45,096 nucleotides of DNA from assembly GCA_026395795.1 (NCBI GenBank), contig JAPLYB010000042.1:1-45096 (forward strand). The letters run 5' to 3'. Under the pieces are notes generated by a model. The model was not told where the DNA came from and searched no databases. It worked only from the letters and a program-made list of their open reading frames with translations. The translations under genes were made by a program, and so were the position numbers. Positions 1-6,534 of the stretch are shown here, piece after piece; the first letter of the stretch is position 1; the number at the start of each line of letters is the position of its first letter. Source of the DNA: Candidatus Pacearchaeota archaeon. Its GTDB lineage: Archaea; Nanobdellota; Nanobdellia; Pacearchaeales; UBA284.

Positions 1-85
1 CAAACTTAGTTACTTGCCTTTTTACAAAGCCTTGAATATTTTCTAAAATTAGCTTATTTTTTGGGTTTATGTTAACTTTCTTCAT
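1..85 (-). CDS. DUF2080-like small AbrB-type protein, N-terminus only
   Basis: Reading leftwards from an ATG at 85, 28 codons stay open to the window edge. The peptide is rich in Lys and Asn and ends GFVKRQVTKF followed by a G. This resembles the start of DUF2080 proteins (small AbrB-like proteins often called transposon-encoded), which carry a G-F-x-x-x-V-T-x-F-G-N core. A TATA box lies about 25 bases upstream, so the transcript is probably leaderless, and a perfect dyad separates TATA and ATG. Only the N-terminus is visible, so the family call is tentative. Confidence 0.5.
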   Translation of the reverse strand, partial: MKKVNINPKNKLILENIQGFVKRQVTKF

Positions 86-86
86 A

Positions 87-115
87 GGATATACTTAGTA
101 TATCCCATATATAAA
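87..115 (-). promoter_or_regulatory. TATA box plus palindromic operator of the edge gene
   Basis: On the - strand TTTATATATG (106-115) is a TATA box centred 25 bases before the ATG at 85. Between them, 87-105 is a dyad, GGATATAC-TTA-GTATATCC, with perfect 8-bp arms. Its place over the transcription start suggests a repressor site, perhaps for autoregulation by the AbrB-like product (inference). Confidence 0.6.
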
Positions 116-240
116 CCTATTGTCTATGCTTTATAGTTTCGAAAAATCAATTTATAAATGTTACTACTAAATGATAACACATTTAATCAAGGATAGTTCA
201 TCACAAACTTTTAAAAAACCCTGCCCCTTTTCCAAATCAT

Positions 241-322
241 GCCACGATGGCCCAATGGTAAGGCGCAGGTTTGCTAAACCTGTTTCCTCACGGATATCTG
301 GGTTCGATTCCCAGTCGTGGCG
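241..322 (+). tRNA. tRNA-Ser (anticodon GCU)
   Basis: The acceptor stem GCCACGA pairs with TCGTGGC at 315-321, with G322 as discriminator. The anticodon arm is CAGGT-TTGCTAA-ACCTG, giving anticodon GCU for AGC/AGU serine codons. A long variable arm, typical of class II tRNASer, lies between the anticodon and T arms, and the T arm has the GGTTCGATTCC core. There is no intron and CCA is not encoded. The last 14 bases (310-323) recur at 417-430 beyond a hairpin-rich insert. Confidence 0.95.
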
Positions 323-344
323 TATTTCTGCTTAATTATTCTTT

Positions 345-430
345 ACTGGGAATCGAAGTTCGATTACTCACAATTTTGAAAAAATTGGGAGGGCAAAAAA
401 TCTTCGATTTTTTAGCCCCAGTCGTGGCGT
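345..430. repeat. Paired-hairpin element bracketed by a copy of the tRNA-Ser 3' end
   Basis: Two abutting hairpins occupy 367-391 (CTC...GAG clamp) and 392-417 (GGC...GCC clamp around AAAAAATC-TTC-GATTTTTT). Just before them, 345-357 (ACTGGGAATCGAA) is an exact reverse complement of 303-315 in the tRNA T arm. The 14-mer CCCAGTCGTGGCGT occurs at 310-323 and again at 417-430, so the insert lies between two copies of the tRNA 3' end. It is the first of several related elements in the window. Confidence 0.7.
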
Positions 431-474
431 TCTTATCTTTCGTTTTATTTTCATTTTTTTGATTTCTCAAAACT

Positions 475-484
475 TTTATATATA
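475..484 (+). promoter_or_regulatory. TATA box of the CDGSH gene
   Basis: TTTATATATA is centred 25 bases before the ATG at 504 but only 10 before the ATG at 489. This favours a leaderless transcript starting at 504. Confidence 0.6.
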
Positions 485-503
485 AGATATGCCCCAAATA
501 AAT

Positions 504-1184
504 ATGGAAAAAGAGAAGATTATTATTTCAAAAGATGGCCCATATCTTGTTTCTGGAAAAGTTCGATTGAAAAAAGAAGCGATTGTATGTGATAATCAAG
601 GTTTTCCTATAAGATGGGAGAAAGGAAAAGAATATGATGTAACAAAAGACTATGCTTTGTGCAGATGCGGCCATTCATGCAATAAACCTTTCTGTGATAA
701 AACACACATAAAAACCAATTTTGATGGAAAAGAGACAGCTAAAAAAAGTTACGTGAATGACTTTGAAAAGATAGAAGGTCCAGAACTTGAACTTAATGAC
801 TATTATGATTTATGCGCCAGTGCAAGGTTTTGTAAAAGATTAGGGGGCATATGGGAATTAACAAAAAAATCAGGCAATCCGGAAGCAAAGAAAACAGCGA
901 TTCAGCAAGCCTGCGATTGTCCTTCTGGAAGATTAGTTATGTTAGACAAAAAAACAGACAAAATTATTGAACCAAACTTCGGCCCCTCAATAAGTGCTAC
1001 AGAAGACCCTTATCGTAAAATAATTGGCCCTCTTTGGGTGAAGGGTAAAATTCAGGTAGATTCTGCAGATGGAGGGACATATGAAAAGAGAAATCGAGTT
1101 ACTTTATGCAGGTGTGGAAAATCGAAAAACAAACCTTTTTGTGATGGTGCACATGTTGAAATAAATTTCAATGAAAAGTCATAG
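504..1184 (+). CDS. CDGSH iron-sulfur domain protein (two CDGSH motifs)
   Basis: The product (226 aa; 231 if the ATG at 489 is used) carries two CDGSH-type motifs, CRCGHSCNKPFCDKTH near residue 55 and CRCGKSKNKPFCDGAH near the C-terminus. Each has the three Cys and one His that bind a [2Fe-2S] cluster in this family. The segment between them has spaced cysteines (LCASARFCKRLGGIW, ACDCPSGRL), like the divergent 4Fe-4S mono-cluster (DUF1271) domain often fused to CDGSH domains. A role in electron transfer or redox sensing in the cytoplasm is likely, but the partner is unknown. I chose 504 because the TATA box is 25 bases upstream of it. Confidence 0.88.
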   Translation: MEKEKIIISKDGPYLVSGKVRLKKEAIVCDNQGFPIRWEKGKEYDVTKDYALCRCGHSCNKPFCDKTHIKTNFDGKETAKKSYVNDFEKIEGPELELNDYYDLCASARFCKRLGGIWELTKKSGNPEAKKTAIQQACDCPSGRLVMLDKKTDKIIEPNFGPSISATEDPYRKIIGPLWVKGKIQVDSADGGTYEKRNRVTLCRCGKSKNKPFCDGAHVEINFNEKS

Positions 1185-1242
1185 ATATCAGAAAGCTTAT
1201 TGATTTTCAAAGTGTTTTTTCTTAATTTTTCGTCTTCAGCAA

Positions 1243-1252
1243 CATTTAAAAA
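1243..1252 (+). promoter_or_regulatory. TATA box of the uS2 gene
   Basis: CATTTAAAAAC-type TATA box centred 26 bases before the ATG at 1274, consistent with a leaderless transcript. Confidence 0.55.
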
Positions 1253-1273
1253 CGCCCCATTATAATTATAAAC

Positions 1274-2221
1274 ATGCCAAGAAAGAAAAAAACAGAAGAA
1301 AAGGAAGAGAAGGAAACAAAAGAAGAACTTAAAGAAGAATCTGAAGAAAAACCAGTTAAAAAAACAAAGGAAAAAGAATCAGAAACAGACAAAACAAAAA
1401 CGGCTGCTAAAGAAAAAAAAGAAGATGAGACCTTGCTTGTTCCTTTAGAAGATTATATTAGGGTATCTATTCATATAGGAACTCGAGCTGTCACACCTAC
1501 AATGCGAGAGTATGTTTATAGAAGGAAAGCAGATGGAATCGCAGTTCTTAACACAAAGAAAATTGACGAAAAAATAGGTCAAGCAGCTAGTTTTCTTGCC
1601 AGATATGCTCCAGAAGATATAATCGTTTGTGGAAAAAAAGATGCAGCATCAAAACCTCTAGAAGCATTTAATGATGCAACAGGCATAAGAATTTTCAAAA
1701 AATATCCTGCAGGAATTATAACAAACTCAAAATTGAAAACATTCTTTGAACCAAAACTAATTTTCATCCTAGACCCTTGGGTTGATAAAAATGCATTAAA
1801 TGATGCAGTAAAGATTAGGATTCCTGTTATCTCCTTATGCAGTACAAACAATAACACACATAACATAGACTTTGTAATTCCTTGTAATAACAAAACACAA
1901 AATAGTATCGGTCTTGTTTTATATTTAATAGCAAAATTATATCTTGAGAAAAAAGGCATGAAAGACCAGTTGAGAGAACTAAGATCTTATCCTTTCTATT
2001 CAACAGACACAGATATAAGATTAAAAGCAATTCCAAGAGAAAGAATAGATATGACTGCTGCTCGTGAATTAATCAAGAAAAAGCTTGCTGAAAAAAAAGC
2101 AAAAGAACATCCAGAAGAAAAAGTAGAAGAAAAACCCGCTGCTGAAAAAATTGAAGTTGAAGATGTTAAAGTTGAAGAACCAGAAGAGGAAACAGAAGTT
2201 GATGCAAGAAAAGTTGAGTAA
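1274..2221 (+). CDS. rps2: 30S ribosomal protein uS2 (archaeal type)
   Basis: Residues about 55-260 match archaeal/eukaryotic uS2, including HIGTRAVTPTMREYVYRRK, the GIRIFKKYPAGIITN segment and the DPWVDKNALNDAVKIRIPVI core with ISLCSTNNNT after it. It binds the head-body junction of the small ribosomal subunit. The N-terminal 50 residues are a Lys/Glu-rich low-complexity extension, and the last 45 are acidic with repeated EEKVEEKP-type runs. Such tails are common in DPANN uS2 and make the protein longer (315 aa) than the usual 200-230. Spacing to the TATA box suggests its own leaderless promoter. Confidence 0.95.
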   Translation: MPRKKKTEEKEEKETKEELKEESEEKPVKKTKEKESETDKTKTAAKEKKEDETLLVPLEDYIRVSIHIGTRAVTPTMREYVYRRKADGIAVLNTKKIDEKIGQAASFLARYAPEDIIVCGKKDAASKPLEAFNDATGIRIFKKYPAGIITNSKLKTFFEPKLIFILDPWVDKNALNDAVKIRIPVISLCSTNNNTHNIDFVIPCNNKTQNSIGLVLYLIAKLYLEKKGMKDQLRELRSYPFYSTDTDIRLKAIPRERIDMTAARELIKKKLAEKKAKEHPEEKVEEKPAAEKIEVEDVKVEEPEEETEVDARKVE

Positions 2222-2328
2222 AAAAGTTTTCTAGAATCTTTTTATAATTAATATGACATTCTTATCAAACAACATCATTTACTCAGAACAATTGTTATCA
2301 GCATATCATTCTTTAGGATATAATTAAA

Positions 2329-2400
2329 AGCCTCTGGCAGGGATTGAACCTGCGACCCCAACTTTACGGAAGTCGTGCTCTACCGCTGAGCTACAGAGGC
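2329..2400 (-). tRNA. tRNA-Thr (anticodon CGU) with C33
   Basis: Read on the - strand, the acceptor GCCTCTG pairs with CAGAGGC, the D arm is GCTC-AGCGGTA-GAGC, the anticodon arm is CGACT-TCCGTAA-AGTTG and the T arm is GCAGG-TTCAATC-CCTGC. Standard numbering puts CGT at 34-36, so this is tRNAThr(CGU), and U73 fits archaeal tRNAThr. The base at position 33 is C, not the nearly universal U. CCA is not encoded. The gene lies downstream of thrS on the same strand. Confidence 0.88.
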
Positions 2401-2436
2401 ATGATACATCCAGAATTCTTATAATTAAAAAGTTAT

Positions 2437-2964
2437 CTAGTTCTTTTTCTTTCCCTTTTCGCCTTTCTGTACATTAAGAAAATCCATTAAACTTCCTGTT
2501 TCTGCCTTCAAAACCTTCCCATCCATATCAATATGCATTCTCAACATTCTGAAACCCATAATGCACGTGATGTTCCATACTTGTTTGCCTTCTATTTTTT
2601 GTAAAACAATTATAGCTTTAGAAAGTGCCTCATCTCCTAGAAACTTTTCCACTTCTTTCTTTATGATCTTTTTCAAATCATCAAGATCAACTTTGATTGT
2701 TTTGTTTAATGCAGTAAATCTTTTGTCTGCAGACTCTAATCTGTCGAGTTTATGATGTATCTTATCGCACTCATCAACTATAAACGTTGCAACATCGCTT
2801 GTTCCTAACCAATAATCCGCTTGTTGCGTCTCAATAACCAGATTTCCAGCAGCATCTCTCATTAAAAAGAATGCAGAGTATAGAATTGCTTTTGGATTTT
2901 TCTTTTTAAATTCCTTAAACTGTTCACTGGACTCAACTTTTTTTATTAATTCTTTGAATGTCAT
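2437..2964 (-). CDS. Conserved-looking hypothetical protein, downstream partner of thrS
   Basis: A soluble 175-aa protein that starts 12 bases after the thrS stop on the same strand, so the two are probably co-transcribed. It has no signal peptide or membrane segment. It begins with a Lys-rich helix (MTFKELIKKVESSEQFKEF), continues with an alpha/beta stretch including a long helix near residues 70-110, and ends with a Lys-rich tail (QKGEKGKKKN). The C-terminal part, KQVWNITCIMGFRMLRMHID, looks like beta strands. I do not recognise the family and assign no function; placement beside thrS and tRNA-Thr is the only hint. Confidence 0.7.
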   Translation of the reverse strand: MTFKELIKKVESSEQFKEFKKKNPKAILYSAFFLMRDAAGNLVIETQQADYWLGTSDVATFIVDECDKIHHKLDRLESADKRFTALNKTIKVDLDDLKKIIKKEVEKFLGDEALSKAIIVLQKIEGKQVWNITCIMGFRMLRMHIDMDGKVLKAETGSLMDFLNVQKGEKGKKKN

Positions 2965-2976
2965 CTTTCTCTTTTT

Positions 2977-4719
2977 TTATTTTCTTTCTTTTATCTCTTT
3001 TTTTATTTTCTCCATAAAGTCTTCAGCCTTAACACCAAATTCTGGCTTTTTTCCTCTTGGTCTTATTGCCAACGTCTTTGCTTTTTCTTCTTTATCTCCG
3101 ATAACAACGATATAATTAATGTGCATCATTTCAGCGTTTCTTATCTTGTTATTGACTGTCTCGTTCTTAATATCGATATCAACACGAATATTTTCATCTT
3201 GAAATTGTTCTTTTAATTTCTCAACAGCTTTAATATTCCTGTCTGTGAACGAGATAACTCGGACTTGAATAGGAGATAGCCAACAAGGGAGATTGCCATT
3301 TGTGTGTTCCAGTAAAATTCCAATAAATCTTTCCAAAGCGCCAAGAGCAGTTCTATGCAGCATCACTGGTCTCTTCTCTTTATTATTCTCATCAATATAC
3401 TTTAAATCAAATCTCTCGGGCATTGCAAAATCTAATTGGATTGTTGCACACTGCCACTCTCTTTCTAAAGAATCCTTTAAATGAAAATCAATTTTTGGTC
3501 CGTAAAAAGCACCATCCCCTTTATTTATTTTGTAATCTAACTTATTCTTTTTCAAAACCTTTTCAAGAATCTCTTCAGCCTTATCCCACTGCTTATCTGA
3601 GCCAATTCTTTTTTCAGGTCTAGTTGACAACTCAAGCCTATGAGTCAAACCAAATTTCTTATAAAGTCTTCCAACTAAATTAACAATATTCATAACTTCC
3701 TGTTCAATTTGTTCTTCAGTGCAATAAATATGGGCATCATCTTGGGTAAACTTAACAACTCGGAACAAACCAGCCAGCACCCCCCTTAATTCAAGCCTGT
3801 GGACAACGCCTAATTCGCCAATTCTTAATGGAAGTTCTTTGTAACTCTTTGGTTTATTTTTAAAAACCAAAATTCCCCCAGGACAGTTCATGGGCTTAAC
3901 TGCATATTGCCTGTCTTCATATTGTGTTAAGAAAATATTATTTCTATACTTCTCCCAGTGTCCAGAGATAAGCCATAATTTTTTATCTAAAATCTGCGGT
4001 GTTGAAATCTCTTCATATCCTGCTTTCCTATGCTCTTCTCTCCAATAATTAATCAATTCATTGTAGATAATCAAACCATTATTGTGCCAGAAAACCATTC
4101 CTGGAGCAACTTCTGAAAAACTGAATAAATCTAACTTTTGTCCAAGAATTCTGTGATCATTTTCTTTTAATTTCTCTCTGTCTAATCTTGTTTTTAATAT
4201 CTGATCAAGCATCCTTTTTCTTTCGTCTTCACTCAACTCCTTTGTATCTTTAGACTCCATCACCAATCTGCTTTCCCCTGTTCCTTGTTCATTTGCATAA
4301 ATCTTCCTTGACAACTCTGAAAGAGGATGCCCCTTGCATTTCAATTCAAACTCTTTATACCATCCAAATGGTGCCCGATACACATCAAACTTATCCTTCT
4401 TTAATAACTCAGAAGAAAGATAGAGCACCTTTGTTGCACTGACGGGCATTGAAGGATGACTTGTTAAATGGACATATGGATATAATACAATCTTTTTGCA
4501 TTTTACTTGTTCTGCAATCCCCTTCACATTCTCGACAAGTTTCTTTGAAATTTCCTCTTCAAAACCCTCATCGTTTTTTTCAACAGCAGTAAGTACAACT
4601 AAGCATTCTTTAATTTCATGCCCCTTTTTCTCTTTTTCATCAATTTCTTCTGGTTCTTTCAATGCTTTTTTCAAGGCCTTGAATTTTATGTAGTCACAGT
4701 GCAAACATAATATTTTCAT
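2977..4719 (-). CDS. thrS: Threonyl-tRNA synthetase (archaeal type)
   Basis: Charges tRNAThr with threonine in the cytoplasm. The first ~140 residues (MKILCLHCDYIKFKALKKAL...) match the archaeal editing domain, which is related to D-aminoacyl-tRNA deacylases and removes mischarged serine. The class II core follows, with VKPMNCPGG supplying the zinc-binding Cys, motif 2 around RLELRGVLAGLFRVVKFTQD, the DDAHIYC segment with a zinc His, and motif 3 at GALERFIGILLEH. The C-terminal anticodon-binding domain begins near LPCWLSPIQV. At 580 aa it is slightly shorter than usual for the archaeal form. A TATA box about 24 bases upstream suggests a leaderless transcript; a tRNA-Thr gene lies downstream. 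Confidence 0.95.
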   Translation of the reverse strand: MKILCLHCDYIKFKALKKALKEPEEIDEKEKKGHEIKECLVVLTAVEKNDEGFEEEISKKLVENVKGIAEQVKCKKIVLYPYVHLTSHPSMPVSATKVLYLSSELLKKDKFDVYRAPFGWYKEFELKCKGHPLSELSRKIYANEQGTGESRLVMESKDTKELSEDERKRMLDQILKTRLDREKLKENDHRILGQKLDLFSFSEVAPGMVFWHNNGLIIYNELINYWREEHRKAGYEEISTPQILDKKLWLISGHWEKYRNNIFLTQYEDRQYAVKPMNCPGGILVFKNKPKSYKELPLRIGELGVVHRLELRGVLAGLFRVVKFTQDDAHIYCTEEQIEQEVMNIVNLVGRLYKKFGLTHRLELSTRPEKRIGSDKQWDKAEEILEKVLKKNKLDYKINKGDGAFYGPKIDFHLKDSLEREWQCATIQLDFAMPERFDLKYIDENNKEKRPVMLHRTALGALERFIGILLEHTNGNLPCWLSPIQVRVISFTDRNIKAVEKLKEQFQDENIRVDIDIKNETVNNKIRNAEMMHINYIVVIGDKEEKAKTLAIRPRGKKPEFGVKAEDFMEKIKKEIKERK

Positions 4720-4738
4720 ATTGATATCTAGGTTTCTT

Positions 4739-4749
4739 AATTTATAAAA
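4739..4749 (-). promoter_or_regulatory. TATA box of thrS
   Basis: On the - strand ATTTTATAAAT is centred about 24 bases before the thrS ATG (4719), giving a leaderless start. Confidence 0.6.
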
Positions 4750-4829
4750 TTAACTCGGCACAAAGATTCTGTCGTGAATACAAGGTAGATCCAAAATAAG
4801 AATATTTTCTATAGTTGTGTTTGTTCTTA

Positions 4830-4889
4830 TGCTAAAAAACAGTAAACTGTTTTTGGCATCACAAAAATGCGTGTACGCATTTTTCATGA
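4830..4889. repeat. Paired-hairpin element between thrS and the 4899-6341 gene
   Basis: Hairpin 1 (4830-4858) is TGC-TAAAAAACAG-TAAA-CTGTTTTTG-GCA. Hairpin 2 (4859-4889) abuts it with no spacer: TCA-CAAAAATGCG-TGTA-CGCATTTTTCA-TGA. Same layout as the copies at 11051, 11252, 36712 and 41591: two stems with a 3-bp clamp, an A-run opposite a T-run, and a 3-5 nt loop. Confidence 0.7.
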
Positions 4890-4898
4890 TTTACGAAT

Positions 4899-6341
4899 TC
4901 ATCTTACAACATGCCCTCTTCTCCATTCTAAAGGAAATGCTAATCCTCGTGCTCCACTAAAGTATATTGTTTTATCAATGTAGTTGCTGGATGAAACAAT
5001 CCCCGATTCCAAAGGTTCAAGGCAATAAACAGCAACAAGACTTGCTGCACCAATTTCATTCCATCCAACAGTAATCTTTCTGCTAATTTCTTTTGGCCAA
5101 CCATATGATGTGTCTACTCTCATTCCGGGATTTTGTTGCAAAAATGCAATACACCACTCTTTCATCCCATTAAATGCCTCTACATAACCACAATGTCTAT
5201 TCATATCAACCCTTCTTTCTAGGTTACCAATATCGTCGGTTATTGGAATAAAAAAATCCTTGATGTCAAAGGTTAGCGACCCTCTTTCTTTTGTTGTTCT
5301 TATTTTTAATGGAAATGCAACAAACGGCCTTTCATATGTCACTCCCCCCTGTGGAACATCTAAATAAAAAACATATGGTGGGTTAGTAAACTTAATCACC
5401 CAATCTCTTGGTTGTGGGGGTTCAATCCAAGTATAATACGGCCAGTATTGTCCTTGGTACTGTTGTCCATTATCAGTTTGTACTTCTGATTGGATTTTAG
5501 TTGTTTGTGAACCAACACTTAAACTTGAACTGCCAGATGAACCTGAGGAACTCGATGAACCGCTAGACGAAGAGCTGGATGAGACATTGCTACCAGGCTC
5601 TACTGGGAATGGTGTCCAATACGCGCCAGGCTTGAATTCTAGATTTGACCCTTTGTCAACAATGGTCGTAACAACCCAACCCAGACTTTGGCTTCTGTCC
5701 AAAGGATTCTCTGCAAAATACGTAAGCCAAGCGAAATTCTCCCAATGTGTGTCTGGTCCATCTATTGGTTCGCTATAGAATTGAAGTTCGAGAGAAGAAG
5801 CATTACCAGTTATGAAGAGCCCGTCTCTCTGCTTGGCGATGGGCATCACATTCGCTAGATAACGTCTCCTTGACTCAGAATTAAGGGGGAGGTCTACTCG
5901 TTTACCTCCGGCCACATTATAAACATTAGATAGAACTTGTGACAACATAGCATCACTCTGATCTGGAAAACGGTTTGCTAAATCCAATGCCTCTCTTACA
6001 CGTTGGGCGTATTTTCCAATAGCTTCGAGACAAGCACCAGGTTTTGGTGGTTGAACCTCAACCCCCCATTGTGATGCAAGCATATCAAAATTTTGATTAT
6101 TTGCAGCAATCCCCATTCTCCATAAATCTTTTTGCGGATAATACAATGCAGTTTGATCCAAGTTCTCACATTCTCCCCCATTAACAATCTGATTTAAACT
6201 GCTTTTTTTGGGAGATTGTGCAGATGGTGCAGATGAAACACACTTAGTCGTTTCAATCACAAATGCAGTAAGGACTGTAAATAAGGTTGTAGGAATAATA
6301 CTCGGTTCTATCAGGCATGATATAAGTCTAGATTTAACCAT
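4899..6341 (-). CDS. Exported or membrane-anchored protein of unknown function with a Ser linker
   Basis: A 480-aa protein with a hydrophobic N-terminal segment (about residues 8-30, PSIIPTTLFTVLTAFVIETT) that could be a signal peptide or anchor. Residues about 55-245 form one mixed domain with few cysteines. A Ser/Gly tract around residues 250-275 is a flexible linker. The C-terminal ~190 residues look beta-rich (DWVIKFTNPPYVFYLDVPQG) with a Trp/Gly-rich end. I recognise no family. It lies upstream of thrS on the same strand, separated by a hairpin element, and divergently from the 6535 gene. A surface role is inference from the N-terminus and linker. Confidence 0.7.
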   Translation of the reverse strand: MVKSRLISCLIEPSIIPTTLFTVLTAFVIETTKCVSSAPSAQSPKKSSLNQIVNGGECENLDQTALYYPQKDLWRMGIAANNQNFDMLASQWGVEVQPPKPGACLEAIGKYAQRVREALDLANRFPDQSDAMLSQVLSNVYNVAGGKRVDLPLNSESRRRYLANVMPIAKQRDGLFITGNASSLELQFYSEPIDGPDTHWENFAWLTYFAENPLDRSQSLGWVVTTIVDKGSNLEFKPGAYWTPFPVEPGSNVSSSSSSSGSSSSSGSSGSSSLSVGSQTTKIQSEVQTDNGQQYQGQYWPYYTWIEPPQPRDWVIKFTNPPYVFYLDVPQGGVTYERPFVAFPLKIRTTKERGSLTFDIKDFFIPITDDIGNLERRVDMNRHCGYVEAFNGMKEWCIAFLQQNPGMRVDTSYGWPKEISRKITVGWNEIGAASLVAVYCLEPLESGIVSSSNYIDKTIYFSGARGLAFPLEWRRGHVVR

Positions 6342-6534
6342 CTTATTTTATATTGATATTATTTTTATTTGAATAAAATCTTAAAATCTCTCCTGTTTTA
6401 CCAGCATTTTCAACTTTTTATATTTTTCTTAGATGCGCTAAATGCAGATATCACCGAATAAAAGACTCTTTCGTAAAACAATAAATTTTAAATACGAGAA
6501 AAACTGTTATGTTGAATAAAGAAAGTGTGAAAAA

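Noticed and set aside
2329-2400. tRNA read as Arg(CCG) or Gly(UCC)
   Set aside because: Shifting the anticodon loop breaks the 5-bp anticodon stem; standard numbering gives CGU with U73, typical of archaeal tRNAThr.
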